Shown piece by piece: positions 20,140 to 28,806 of a DNA stretch of 64,000 bases (positions are counted from its first letter, which is position 1; every line of letters starts with the position of its first letter). The stretch is from Streptomyces katrae. GTDB lineage: Bacteria > Actinomycetota > Actinomycetes > Streptomycetales > Streptomycetaceae. Location of the stretch: positions 129,100-193,099 of the forward strand of contig NZ_JNZY01000017.1 of NCBI RefSeq assembly GCF_000717655.1, written 5' to 3'. The notes beneath the pieces are model-generated. The model worked only from the letters and a program-made list of their open reading frames with translations. It was not told the origin of the DNA and searched no databases. The position numbers and the translations under genes were made by a program.

Positions 20140-20172
20140 CCCGCTCCGGCGCATTCGCCGGGGCGGGTTTTT
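20140..20172 (+). terminator. intrinsic terminator upstream of glmS
   Basis: A 12-bp stem, CCCGCTCCGGCG (20140-20151) and CGCCGGGGCGGG (20156-20167), has one G-T pair and a CATT loop, and is followed directly by TTTTT (20168-20172). It is the most classical terminator in the window and ends the lipoprotein transcript. Confidence 0.88.
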
Positions 20173-20224
20173 CGTCTTGTTCAGGTACGGGGCAGGCAGC
20201 CGAGTTCCGCGTACGCTGCGCCGT

Positions 20225-22072
20225 ATGTGCGGAATTGTGGGTTACGTGGGAGCGCAGTCGGCGCTCGATGTGGTCATCGCCGGACTCAAGCGGCTCGAAT
20301 ACCGCGGCTACGACTCGGCGGGCGTCGCCGTGCTCGCCGACGGGGGGCTCGTCGCCGCCAAGAAGGCCGGGAAGCTGGTCAATCTGGAGAAGGAGCTGGT
20401 CGGGCACCCGCTGCCGGCCGGTACCACGGGAATCGGGCACACCCGCTGGGCCACCCACGGCGGCCCCACCGACGTCAACGCCCACCCGCACCTGGACAAC
20501 GCGGGCCGGGTGGCCGTCGTGCACAACGGCATCATCGAGAACTTCGCCGCGCTGCGGGCCGAACTGGCCGAGCGCGGGCACCGGCTGGAGTCCGAGACGG
20601 ACACCGAGGTCGTCGCGCACCTGCTGGCGGAGAGGTTCGAGGCCGGCGGGGACCTCGCGGAGGCCATGCGACAGGTGTGCCGACGCCTCGAGGGCGCCTT
20701 CACGCTGGTCGCGGTACACGCCGACGTGCCGGACGTGGTGGTCGGGGCGCGCCGGAACTCCCCTCTGGTGGTGGGCGTTGGGGAGGGTGAGAACTTCCTC
20801 GCCTCGGACGTGGCCGCGTTCATCGCCCACACCCGGTCCGCGATCGAGCTGGGGCAGGACCAGGTCGTCGAGCTCCGCCGCGACGGGGTCACGGTGACCG
20901 ACTTCGCCGGTGCGCCCGCGTCCGTGCGGGCGTACCACGTCGACTGGGACGCCTCGGCGGCCGAGAAGGGGGGTTATGACTACTTCATGCTCAAGGAGAT
21001 CGCCGAGCAGCCGAAGGCCGTCGCCGACACCCTCCTGGGCAGGATCGACGCGAGCGGCTCGCTGACCCTGGACGAGGTGCGCATCCCCGTCTCGGTGCTC
21101 AGGGAGGTCGACAAGGTGGTGATCGTGGCGTGCGGTACGGCGTACCACGCGGGCATGATCGCGAAGCTGGCCATCGAGCACTGGACCCGCATCCCGTGCG
21201 AGACGGAGCTGGCGAGCGAGTTCCGCTACCGCGACCCGATCCTGGACCAGCGGACGCTGGTGGTCGCGATCTCGCAGAGCGGCGAGACCATGGACACCCT
21301 GATGGCGCTGCGGCACGCGCGCGAGCAGGGGGCCAGGGTGCTGGCCGTCTGCAATACGAACGGGTCGACGATCCCGCGCGAATCGGATGCGGTGCTGTAC
21401 ACGCACGCCGGTCCCGAGGTGGCCGTCGCCTCGACCAAGGCGTTCCTGACGCAGCTGGTGGCCTGCTATCTGGTCGCGCTGTACCTCGGGCAGGTGCGGG
21501 GTACGAAGTGGGGCGACGAGATCGAGGCGGTGATCCGCGAGCTGTCCGACATCGCCGCGGCCGTGGACACCGTACTGGAGACCATGGAGCCGGTACGCCG
21601 GCTGGCGCGGTCGCTGGCGGACAAGGACACCGTGCTGTTCCTCGGTCGGCACGTCGGGTACCCGGTGGCTCTGGAGGGCGCGCTCAAGCTCAAGGAGCTG
21701 GCGTACATGCACGCCGAGGGCTTCGCGGCGGGCGAGCTCAAGCACGGCCCGATCGCGCTGATCGAGGAGGACCTGCCGGTGGTGGTGGTCGTGCCGTCGC
21801 CGCGCGGGCGTTCCGTGCTGCACGACAAGATCGTGTCGAACATCCAGGAGATCCGGGCGCGCGGGGCGCGGACCATCGTGATCGCCGAGGAGGGCGACGA
21901 GGCGGTCGTCCCGTACGCCGACCACCTGATCCGGATCCCGGCGACGCCGACGCTGCTGCAGCCGCTGGTCGCGACGGTGCCGCTGCAGGTCTTCGCGTGC
22001 GAGCTGGCGACGGCGCGGGGCAACGAGGTGGACCAGCCGCGTAACCTCGCGAAGTCGGTGACGGTGGAGTGA
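20225..22072 (+). CDS. glmS: glutamine-fructose-6-phosphate aminotransferase (isomerising)
   Basis: GlmS makes glucosamine-6-phosphate from fructose-6-phosphate and glutamine, feeding GlmM. The protein has 615 residues from ATG 20225, so that Cys2 (MCGIVGY) is the N-terminal glutaminase nucleophile. The glutaminase domain (about 1-235; TRWATHG, HNGIIEN) is followed by two SIS domains (ACGTAYHAG, SQSGETMDTL, ELKHGPIALIE) and the end NLAKSVTVE. The leader has a terminator but nothing resembling the Firmicutes glmS ribozyme. Confidence 0.97.
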   Translation: MCGIVGYVGAQSALDVVIAGLKRLEYRGYDSAGVAVLADGGLVAAKKAGKLVNLEKELVGHPLPAGTTGIGHTRWATHGGPTDVNAHPHLDNAGRVAVVHNGIIENFAALRAELAERGHRLESETDTEVVAHLLAERFEAGGDLAEAMRQVCRRLEGAFTLVAVHADVPDVVVGARRNSPLVVGVGEGENFLASDVAAFIAHTRSAIELGQDQVVELRRDGVTVTDFAGAPASVRAYHVDWDASAAEKGGYDYFMLKEIAEQPKAVADTLLGRIDASGSLTLDEVRIPVSVLREVDKVVIVACGTAYHAGMIAKLAIEHWTRIPCETELASEFRYRDPILDQRTLVVAISQSGETMDTLMALRHAREQGARVLAVCNTNGSTIPRESDAVLYTHAGPEVAVASTKAFLTQLVACYLVALYLGQVRGTKWGDEIEAVIRELSDIAAAVDTVLETMEPVRRLARSLADKDTVLFLGRHVGYPVALEGALKLKELAYMHAEGFAAGELKHGPIALIEEDLPVVVVVPSPRGRSVLHDKIVSNIQEIRARGARTIVIAEEGDEAVVPYADHLIRIPATPTLLQPLVATVPLQVFACELATARGNEVDQPRNLAKSVTVE

Positions 22073-22131
22073 GCGGAGCGAACGGAGCCGGTCGCCGACA
22101 ATCAGGCGCAGTGGTGACGGTGGAGTGAGCG
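22057..22131 (+). repeat. 19-bp direct repeat at the glmS 3' end
   Basis: GGTGACGGTGGAGTGAGCG occurs at 22057-22075, where it encodes the last glmS codons and stop, and again at 22113-22131 just before acpS. The two copies are 56 nt apart, start to start. The second copy looks like a leftover of a partial duplication of the glmS end. Confidence 0.85.
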
Positions 22132-22146
22132 AAGCGAGTTGGCGTT

Positions 22147-22515
22147 GTGATTATCGGTGTGGGGATCGACGTTGCCGAGATCGACCGGTTCGGTGAGGCG
22201 CTGGCGCGCACCCCGAACATGGCTGCACGGCTGTTTGTCGACTCCGAGTTGACGCTGCCGAGCGGTGAGCGGCGCGGGATCGCCTCGCTCGCCGCCCGGT
22301 TCGCGGCCAAGGAGGCCCTCGCCAAGGCGCTCGGCGCGCCCGGCGGAATGCTGTGGACCGACGCCGAGGTGTACGTGGAGGAGACCGGACAGCCGCGGCT
22401 GCGGGTGTCGGGGACGGTCGAGGCCAGGGCGCTGGCGCTGGGCGTCAAGTCCTGGCACATCTCCCTGAGTCACGACGCCGGCGTCGCCTCCGCGGTGGTG
22501 ATCGCCGAGGGATAG
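22147..22515 (+). CDS. acpS: holo-[acyl-carrier-protein] synthase
   Basis: AcpS transfers 4'-phosphopantetheine from CoA to acyl carrier proteins. The protein has 122 residues from GTG 22147. The Mg-binding Asp in [12 protein letters not shown] and the [12 protein letters not shown] motif are conserved, followed by the WHISLSHD segment. It lies 74 nt after glmS and 35 nt before the NAD(P)HX repair gene, in the order seen in other Streptomyces. Confidence 0.95.
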   Translation: MIIGVGIDVAEIDRFGEALARTPNMAARLFVDSELTLPSGERRGIASLAARFAAKEALAKALGAPGGMLWTDAEVYVEETGQPRLRVSGTVEARALALGVKSWHISLSHDAGVASAVVIAEG

Positions 22516-22550
22516 GGCCGACTCCGCCGGGTTTCGGGCAGGCTGGTGCC

Positions 22551-23945
22551 ATGCGTACTGCTTACAGCGTGGAGACCGTACGGGCCGCCGAGCGGGAGCT
22601 GATGGCCCGGCTGCCGGAGGGCGCCCTGATGCAGCGGGCGGCGGCCGGGCTGGCCGCCGTGTGTGCCGGCCTCCTGCGCCGGGTGTACGGGGCGCGTGTC
22701 GTGCTGCTCGTCGGGCCCGGGGACAACGGCGGCGACGCCCTGTACGCGGGCGCCCGGCTGGCCCGGCGCGGCGCCGGGGTGACGGCGGTGCCGATGGATC
22801 CGGAACGGGTGCACACGGGCGGGCTGCGGGCGCTGCTGGCCGCCGGGGGCCGGCTCGCGGCGGGCGTTCCCCGCCGGGCGGACCTCGTACTGGACGGGCT
22901 CGTCGGCATCGGCGGGCGCGGCGGGCTGCGGCCGGCCGCGGCGGCGCTGGTGGAGCAGATCCCGGCCGGTGCGGTCGTGGTCGCGGTGGACCTGCCGAGC
23001 GGGGTCGACGCCGACACCGGGGAGGTGGCCGGACCGGCCGTCCGGGCCGATGTCACGGTGACCTTCGGGGCGTACAAGCCGGGGCTGCTGATCGACCCGG
23101 GGGCTTCGCGCACGGGGGCGCTGCGCCTGGTGGACATCGGGCTGTCGCTGCCGGAGCCGGACGCGGAGGCGTTGCAGCACGCCGATGTCGCGGGGCTGCT
23201 GCCGGTGCCGACGGCGTCGAGCGACAAGTACCGCAGGGGCGTGGTCGGCATCGTCGCCGGGTCGGTGCAGTACCCGGGCGCGGCGGTGCTCGCCGTGGCG
23301 GGGGCGCTGCGGGGCGGCGCGGGCGCGGTGCGGTACGTCGGGCCGGCGGCGGACGCGGTGCTGGCGCGGTACCCCGAGACGCTGATCGGGCGGGGCCGGG
23401 TGCAGGCGTGGGTGGTCGGGCCGGGGCTGGGGGAGGGCCGGGCGGCGGAGGTCGCGGAGGCCCTGGCGGACCCGGTCCCGGTGCTGGTGGACGCGGACGG
23501 GCTGCGCGGGCTGGACCCGGCGGTGCTGCGGGCCCGGCCGGCCGGGACGCTGCTGACGCCGCACGCGGGGGAGGCGGCGGCGCTGCTGGGGGTGTCCCGG
23601 GACGCGGTGGAGTCGGCCCGGCTGTCGTCCGTACGCTCACTGGCGGAGCGGTACGGGGCGACGGTCCTGCTGAAGGGCTCGACGACGCTGGTGTCCCGAG
23701 GCGGCGGGCCGGTGCGGGTCAACCCGACGGGAACCGCGTGGCTCGCGACGGCCGGCAGCGGGGACGTCCTGTCGGGCCTGTCCGGCTCGCTGCTGGCCTC
23801 GGGCCTGACGGCGCTCGACGCCGCCTCGGTCGCGGCGTACCTCCACGGTCTGGCGGGGCGCCGGGCAGCCTCCGGAGCCCCGCTCCTCGCCCAGCAGATC
23901 GCGGGATCCCTTCCGGAGGCCTGGCGCAGCATCCAGAACCCGTGA
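22551..23945 (+). CDS. nnr: bifunctional NAD(P)H-hydrate epimerase / ADP-dependent dehydratase
   Basis: This 464-residue fusion repairs damaged NAD(P)HX. The YjeF-N-like epimerase (about 1-210) has GPGDNGGDALYAG and DLPSGVDADTG. The C-terminal ADP-dependent dehydratase (about 220-460) has TPHAGEAAALLG, LLKGSTTLV and GSGDVLSGLSGSLLA. I start at ATG 22551 (MRTAYSVETVRAAE); upstream in-frame codons lie in acpS. It is probably cotranscribed with glmS-acpS. Confidence 0.94.
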   Translation: MRTAYSVETVRAAERELMARLPEGALMQRAAAGLAAVCAGLLRRVYGARVVLLVGPGDNGGDALYAGARLARRGAGVTAVPMDPERVHTGGLRALLAAGGRLAAGVPRRADLVLDGLVGIGGRGGLRPAAAALVEQIPAGAVVVAVDLPSGVDADTGEVAGPAVRADVTVTFGAYKPGLLIDPGASRTGALRLVDIGLSLPEPDAEALQHADVAGLLPVPTASSDKYRRGVVGIVAGSVQYPGAAVLAVAGALRGGAGAVRYVGPAADAVLARYPETLIGRGRVQAWVVGPGLGEGRAAEVAEALADPVPVLVDADGLRGLDPAVLRARPAGTLLTPHAGEAAALLGVSRDAVESARLSSVRSLAERYGATVLLKGSTTLVSRGGGPVRVNPTGTAWLATAGSGDVLSGLSGSLLASGLTALDAASVAAYLHGLAGRRAASGAPLLAQQIAGSLPEAWRSIQNP

Positions 23946-24078
23946 CCGGCCCCGGCGGGGTCGGCATTCGGCCGCCCGGTGCCCCCGGAGTGGCCCCAAC
24001 GGGGGTGAAAAATCCCGGTATGCGGGAAGGGGACGGCGGTCGACCAAGCCACGGCCGGGCTCTGAGAGACTGGGGGCG

Positions 24079-25215
24079 ATGAACGAGACACCGACGCGCG
24101 TGTACGCCGAGATCGATCTTGACGCCGTACGGGCGAACGTACGCGCACTGCGCGAGCGGGCGCCCGGGGCCGAGTTGATGGCCGTCGTCAAGGCGGACGC
24201 CTATGGCCACGGCGCGATCCCCTGCGCCCGCGCGGCCCAGGAGGCCGGTGCCACCTGGCTCGGAACCGCCACCCCCGAGGAGGCGCTCGCGCTGCGTGCC
24301 GCCGGGATCGAGGGGCCGGTCATGTGCTGGCTGTGGACTCCCGGCGGGCCCTGGCAGGCGGCCGTCGAAGCCGACCTGGACATCTCCGTCAGCGGCATGT
24401 GGGCCCTCGACGAGGCGCGCAAGGCCGCGCACGCCGCCGGCCGCCGGGCGAGGATCCAGCTCAAGGCCGACACCGGCCTCGGCCGCAACGGCTGCCAGCC
24501 CGCCGACTGGGCCGAGCTCGTCGGTGCGGCCGTCGCCGCCGAGGCCGAGGGCACCGTCAAGATCACCGGCATCTGGTCCCACTTCGCGTGCGCCGACGAA
24601 CCCGGCCACCCCTCCATCGCGCTCCAGCTGACGGCGTTCCGCGACATGCTGGCCTACGCCGAGAAGGAGGGCGCCCGGCCCGAGGTCCGGCACATCGCCA
24701 ACTCGCCCGCGACGCTGACCCTGCCCGAGAGCCACTACGACCTCGTGCGCTGCGGCCTCGCCGTCTACGGGGTGTCCCCGGCCCCCGAGCTCGGCACCTC
24801 CCAGGAGCTGGGCCTGCGGCCCGCCATGACCCTGAAGGCCTCCGTGGCGCTGGTCAAGGCCGTGCCCCCGGGCCACGGGGTGAGCTACGGGCACCACCAC
24901 GTCACCGAGGCCGAGACGAACCTCGCCCTCATCCCGGCCGGATACGCCGACGGCATCCCCCGGCACGCCTCCGGCCGCGGGCCGGTCCTCGTCGGAGGGA
25001 AGGTGCGCCGCGTCGCCGGGCGCGTCGCGATGGACCAGTTCGTCGTCGACCTGGGCAGTGACCTCGTACGGGCCGGGGACGAGGCCGTCATCTTCGGCAG
25101 CGGCGAGCACGGCGAGCCCACCGCCGAGGACTGGGCTCGGGCAGCAGACACCATCGCCTATGAGATCGTCACCCGTATCGGGGTGCGCGTTCCTCGGGTC
25201 TACCGCAACGGCTGA
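24079..25215 (+). CDS. alr: alanine racemase
   Basis: Alr interconverts L- and D-alanine for peptidoglycan. The protein has 378 residues. The PLP-binding Lys38 sits in AVVKADAYGHG, and the second catalytic Tyr region is GVSYGHHH. The barrel ends and the C-terminal beta domain begins near RRVAGRVAMDQFVVD. A 133-nt gap precedes it, and an abhydrolase gene follows after 33 nt. Confidence 0.96.
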   Translation: MNETPTRVYAEIDLDAVRANVRALRERAPGAELMAVVKADAYGHGAIPCARAAQEAGATWLGTATPEEALALRAAGIEGPVMCWLWTPGGPWQAAVEADLDISVSGMWALDEARKAAHAAGRRARIQLKADTGLGRNGCQPADWAELVGAAVAAEAEGTVKITGIWSHFACADEPGHPSIALQLTAFRDMLAYAEKEGARPEVRHIANSPATLTLPESHYDLVRCGLAVYGVSPAPELGTSQELGLRPAMTLKASVALVKAVPPGHGVSYGHHHVTEAETNLALIPAGYADGIPRHASGRGPVLVGGKVRRVAGRVAMDQFVVDLGSDLVRAGDEAVIFGSGEHGEPTAEDWARAADTIAYEIVTRIGVRVPRVYRNG

Positions 25216-25248
25216 GCTGAGTGAGGACGGCGTGAGCGTGAGGAAGGC

Positions 25249-26463
25249 GTGAGCGAGAACTGGCGCAAAGCCGGCTGGGCCGGCGCCGCGATCGGCGTGA
25301 TAGCCGCAGGTGCGGCGGCCGGCGTCGCGGTCGAACGGATCACGGTCGGCCGCGGCATGCGCCGCAAGGCGCGCCTCGCGCTCGACGCCACCGGGGACTA
25401 CGGCTCCCTGCGCGGGACCGCCGGGGCCTGCTACGCGGAAGACGGCACCGAGCTCTACTACGAGGTCGACGAGCCGTCCGACGAGGGCCCGAAGAAGCGG
25501 CCCCGGCTGCGCCGCAAGGAACCGCCCGCCCCGACCGTCGTGTTCTGCCACGGCTACTGCCTCGGCCAGGACTCCTGGCACTTCCAGCGCGCCGCCCTGC
25601 GCGGACTGGTCCGCGCCGTGTACTGGGACCAGCGCAGCCACGGCCGCAGTGCGCGCGGGTTCTCCCAGGCCGACGGCGAGCGCGTGACCATCGACCAGCT
25701 CGGCCGCGACCTGAAGGCCGTCATCGAGGCCGCCGCGCCCGAGGGCCCGCTGATCCTCGTGGGCCACTCGATGGGCGGCATGACGATCATGGCGCTGGCC
25801 GAGCAGTTCCCCGAGCTCGTCCGCGACCGGGTGATCGGCGTCGCCCTCGTCGGCACCTCGAGCGGGCACCTCGACCAGGTGACGTACGGGCTGCCCTCGG
25901 TCGGCATGGGGGCCGTGCGCCGCATCCTGCCGCCCGTGCTCCGGGTGCTCGGCTCGCAGGTGGAGCTGGTGGAGAAGGGCCGCCGGGCCACCGCCGACCT
26001 CTTCGCGGGCATGATCAAGATGTACTCGTTCGGCTCCCCCCGCGAGGTGGACCCGGCCGTCGCGCGCTTCGCCGAGCGGCTCATCGAGGCCACCCCGATC
26101 GACGTGGTCGCCGAGTTCTACCCGGCCTTCCAGATCCACGACAAGAGCGCCGCCCTCCAGCGGTTCGCCGACATCCCCGTCACCGTCATCGCCGGCGACC
26201 GCGACATGGTCACCCCGGCCGCGCACAGCCAGGCCATCAAGGACGCGCTGCCGGCCGCGGAGCTCGTGGTCCTGGAGTCCGCCGGGCACCTGATGATGCT
26301 GGAGTACCCCGAGACGGTGACCGGGTTGCTCACCGACCTGCTGGCGCGCACGGGTGCGGTGTCCGCAGCGACTAACGTTGGCGGACATGGAAGAAGTACC
26401 GCTGGAAGCGCCGGCGCCCCGCAGTCAGACACCGCAGCGTCAGGCACCGCAGCAGGCAGCTGA
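25249..26463 (+). CDS. alpha/beta hydrolase with N-terminal membrane anchor
   Basis: The protein has 404 residues from GTG 25249 (VSENWRKAGW). An N-terminal hydrophobic helix (about 9-28) suggests membrane anchoring. The hydrolase fold shows the oxyanion segment HGYCLGQDSWHF, the nucleophile elbow GHSMGG, an acid in AGDRDMVTP and a His in SAGHLMML. The substrate is unknown. The last 25 residues or so are Ala/Ser/Gly-rich low complexity and overlap tsaE by 77 nt. A mini-ORF (GTG 25232) ends in the GTGA of this start. Confidence 0.88.
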   Translation: MSENWRKAGWAGAAIGVIAAGAAAGVAVERITVGRGMRRKARLALDATGDYGSLRGTAGACYAEDGTELYYEVDEPSDEGPKKRPRLRRKEPPAPTVVFCHGYCLGQDSWHFQRAALRGLVRAVYWDQRSHGRSARGFSQADGERVTIDQLGRDLKAVIEAAAPEGPLILVGHSMGGMTIMALAEQFPELVRDRVIGVALVGTSSGHLDQVTYGLPSVGMGAVRRILPPVLRVLGSQVELVEKGRRATADLFAGMIKMYSFGSPREVDPAVARFAERLIEATPIDVVAEFYPAFQIHDKSAALQRFADIPVTVIAGDRDMVTPAAHSQAIKDALPAAELVVLESAGHLMMLEYPETVTGLLTDLLARTGAVSAATNVGGHGRSTAGSAGAPQSDTAASGTAAGS

Positions 26464-26971
26464 GGCGGCCGACGCCGAGGCGCGCATCACCGTCGACTCG
26501 CCCGAGGCCATGCAGGACCTGGGCCGCACCCTCGCCGGCCTGCTCCGCCCCGGCGACCTCGTCCTGCTGACCGGGGAGCTCGGCGCGGGCAAGACCACGC
26601 TGACCCGCGGCCTGGGCGAGGGGCTGGGCGTACGGGGCGCCGTGACCTCGCCGACCTTCGTGATCGCCCGGGTGCACCCCTCGCTGCGCGGCGGGCCGCC
26701 GCTGGTGCACGTGGACGCGTACCGGCTCGGCGGCGGGCTGGACGAGATGGAGGACCTGGACCTCGACGTCTCGCTGCCCGAGTCCGTGGTCGTCGTGGAG
26801 TGGGGCGACGGCAAGGTCGAGGACCTCTCCGAGGACCGGCTGCACGTGGTGATCGCGCGGGCGGTGGGCCACGAGGAGGTCCTGGACGACGTACGGGAGG
26901 TCTCGGTGCGCGGGATCGGGCCGCGCTGGTCCGGGCCGGGCGCGCTGGCGGCGCTGGCCCCGGCGCGCTAA
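26387..26971 (+). CDS. tsaE: tRNA t6A-synthesis ATPase TsaE
   Basis: TsaE is the small ATPase that works with TsaB and TsaD to make threonylcarbamoyl-adenosine (t6A37) in tRNA. The protein has 194 residues from ATG 26387. The P-loop GELGAGKTT, TSPTFVI, HVDAYRL and VVVEWGDG motifs are the full TsaE set. A Gln/Pro/Ala-rich N-terminus of about 30 residues and a C-terminal extension of about 40 are actinobacterial additions. The start lies inside the hydrolase gene, so coupling is likely. Confidence 0.93.
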   Translation: MEEVPLEAPAPRSQTPQRQAPQQAAEAADAEARITVDSPEAMQDLGRTLAGLLRPGDLVLLTGELGAGKTTLTRGLGEGLGVRGAVTSPTFVIARVHPSLRGGPPLVHVDAYRLGGGLDEMEDLDLDVSLPESVVVVEWGDGKVEDLSEDRLHVVIARAVGHEEVLDDVREVSVRGIGPRWSGPGALAALAPAR

Positions 26972-27106
26972 GGCCGAGGGGCACCGCGAGAGGCAGTCGA
27001 GGAGTACCGCAGGGGGCGGCCGAAGGGCGCCGCGGGAAAACGTACCGACAACTCGTCGGCAAGATATTGCGCCGATGGAGTCGCGCGTGGTGACATGGTA
27101 CGGAGG

Positions 27107-27125
27107 GCTGGTTAGGCCTACCTAA
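27107..27125 (+). promoter_or_regulatory. possible iron box (DmdR1/IdeR-type operator)
   Basis: GCTGGTTAGGCCTACCTAA matches 14 of 19 positions of the remembered actinobacterial iron-box consensus TTAGGTTAGGCTAACCTAA, including the intact right half-site. It lies 30 nt before the small ORF at 27155. No clear -10/-35 pair was seen beside it. Confidence 0.4.
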
Positions 27126-27154
27126 GTACGGCCGGCCCGGGCCAGGAGGCAGCC

Positions 27155-27337
27155 ATGTCCGCAGCAGGAGTGCAGGGCGACCCCCGCTCGTCCGTCGTGT
27201 CCATGGGGGCGCTGCTCGCCGCGGGCGCGGCCGCCACGGCGGTCTCGACGCCGCCCGCGCGGGAGCACGCCCCGGACGCCCCCGAAACCGGGGCCGACGT
27301 ACGCGAACGGGCCGCCCCGGAGTCCGAGGCGGCCTGA
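27155..27337 (+). CDS. small hypothetical protein (60 aa)
   Basis: An ATG at 27155 has a GGAGGCAG ribosome site at 27146, and the codons have strong third-position GC, in favour of a real gene. The product has a short hydrophobic stretch (SMGALLAAGAAATAVS, about residues 16-31) that could be one membrane span, and an acidic Ala/Pro/Glu-rich tail. I do not recognise it. It lies between tsaE and the leftward YkuD-like gene, behind a possible iron box. An antisense frame is also open, so coding is not certain. Confidence 0.5.
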   Translation: MSAAGVQGDPRSSVVSMGALLAAGAAATAVSTPPAREHAPDAPETGADVRERAAPESEAA

Positions 27338-27424
27338 GGGGCCCGCAGATGCGCGGTGGCCCGCACGTCCGGTAGCCCGTGCGGGTGAATCCGTGGCGGG
27401 CTCCCCGGTCAGGGGGGCAGGGCG

Positions 27425-27985
27425 TCAGGGGACGACGACGACCTTCGAGTTGATCGTCGCGAAGGCCCACATCGCATCGCCGTCGGCGCGCGTCATGCGG
27501 ATGCCGCCGGTCTTCTTGTTGGGGTCGGGCTCCGGCGTCTGGCCGTCCACCCGGGAGCTGAACCCGACCACGACCCCGTCCGCCGTGGCGAACCGTACGA
27601 CGTGCTCGATCGGCACCCCGTCCGAGCCGGTGACCGCGCCCGAGCGCGAGTTCACCAGGTACGTGCCCGGCTTCGGGTGCACCGTACTCGGCTTGACCGG
27701 GAACGACTTCGGCTCCTGCCCGCTCTCGCCGACCAGCCACACCCGCTTCTGGCCCACCGAGTACACGACGCGCGAGCCCGTGCCCGATTCGGCCGGCACG
27801 GCCGCCGGCTTCGCCTGGTCGGCCGCCTGGGCGGACGGGACGGGGGAGGGCGCCGCGGCCGGCGGGCCGGCCGCCTGCGCGGGGTGCGCGGGCGCGGTCG
27901 CAGAGGCCTGGTAACCGAGGAAGCCGACGGCGGCGAGCGCCGCCACGGTGAGCCCGGCCACGATTCCCGAGCTGCTGCGTGCCAC
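27425..27985 (-). CDS. exported YkuD-like protein lacking the catalytic Cys
   Basis: The protein has 186 residues from GTG 27985, behind GGAGAGGTGGAG. An N-terminal signal or anchor helix (about 7-28) and a Pro/Ala linker precede a domain laid out like L,D-transpeptidases: VWLVGESGQ, FPVKPSTVHPKPGTYLV and TGGIRMTRADGDAMW. In active YkuD enzymes that last motif reads SHGCIRM; here it is KTGGIRM, so both His and Cys are missing. If the homology is right, the protein is an inactive relative, perhaps wall-binding. It is convergent with the small ORF and divergent from tsaB. Confidence 0.65.
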   Translation of the reverse strand: MARSSSGIVAGLTVAALAAVGFLGYQASATAPAHPAQAAGPPAAAPSPVPSAQAADQAKPAAVPAESGTGSRVVYSVGQKRVWLVGESGQEPKSFPVKPSTVHPKPGTYLVNSRSGAVTGSDGVPIEHVVRFATADGVVVGFSSRVDGQTPEPDPNKKTGGIRMTRADGDAMWAFATINSKVVVVP

Positions 27986-28143
27986 CTTGCTCCACCTCTC
28001 CCGTGCTTCCCCTGTGCCGGGCGCCGGCCGGGCACGTCGTGCCCCGGCTCGGACCTCGGCCGATACCTGGGTCGAAGGTAGCAGCCGGGGTGCGCCGTGA
28101 CCGGCCGCGAGGGCCCGGGGCCCCGGAGTCGTAGGCTGTTCGC

Positions 28144-28806
28144 GTGCTCTTGCTCGCTGTAGATACCGCCACGCCCGCCGTCACCGTCGCCCTGCACGAC
28201 GGCGAGTCCGTCCTCGCCGAGTCGAACCAGGTCGACGCCCGCCGCCACGGGGAGCTCCTGCTGCCCTCCGTCGACAAGGTCCTCGCCGAGGCCGGGCTGA
28301 AGCTCGACGCCCTCACGGGCATCGTCGTCGGCGTCGGACCCGGCCCCTACACCGGGCTGCGCGTCGGCCTCGTCACCGCCTCCACCTTCGCCACCGTGCT
28401 CGGCATCCCCGTGCACGGCCTGTGCACCCTCGACGGCCTCGCGTACGCCGCGGGCGCCGCCGGGATCGAGGGCCCCTTCACCGTCGCCACCGACGCGCGG
28501 CGCAAAGAGGTCTACTGGGCCCGGTACGAGGACCCGCGCACGCGCGTCGGCGAGCCGGCCGTGGACCGCCCGGGCGACATCGCCGAGCAGGTCGCAGGCC
28601 TGCCCGCGGTGGGCCAGGGCGCGCTGCTCTACCCGGACGTCTTCACCGACGCGCGGGCCCCCGAGCACCAGAGCGCCGCCGCCCTCGCCTCCCTGGCGGT
28701 GGAACGGCTCGCGGCCGGGGCGGAGTTCCTGCCTCCGACGCCGCTGTACCTGCGCCGGCCCGATGCGCAGGTGCCCAAGAACTACAAGGTGGTCACCCCG
28801 CAGTGA
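28144..28806 (+). CDS. tsaB: tRNA t6A-synthesis protein TsaB
   Basis: TsaB is the inactive paralogue that pairs with TsaD in t6A synthesis. The protein has 220 residues from GTG 28144. The ASKHA-type N-terminus LLLAVDTATPAVTVAL and the VGVGPGPYTGLRVGL motif identify it; the TsaD metal-binding HxxxH is absent, as expected. The stop overlaps the rimI start in a GTGA. tsaB-rimI-tsaD is a standard bacterial cluster. Confidence 0.94.
   Translation: MLLLAVDTATPAVTVALHDGESVLAESNQVDARRHGELLLPSVDKVLAEAGLKLDALTGIVVGVGPGPYTGLRVGLVTASTFATVLGIPVHGLCTLDGLAYAAGAAGIEGPFTVATDARRKEVYWARYEDPRTRVGEPAVDRPGDIAEQVAGLPAVGQGALLYPDVFTDARAPEHQSAAALASLAVERLAAGAEFLPPTPLYLRRPDAQVPKNYKVVTPQ

Noticed and set aside
20094..20224. 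Possible glmS ribozyme or riboswitch in the glmS leader
   Set aside because: Only 131 nt, of which a third is the upstream terminator; no ribozyme core was seen and the class is a Firmicutes feature.
23719..26388. 889-residue frame antisense to alr and the hydrolase gene
   Set aside because: It covers three well-supported genes on the plus strand and has no recognisable motif.
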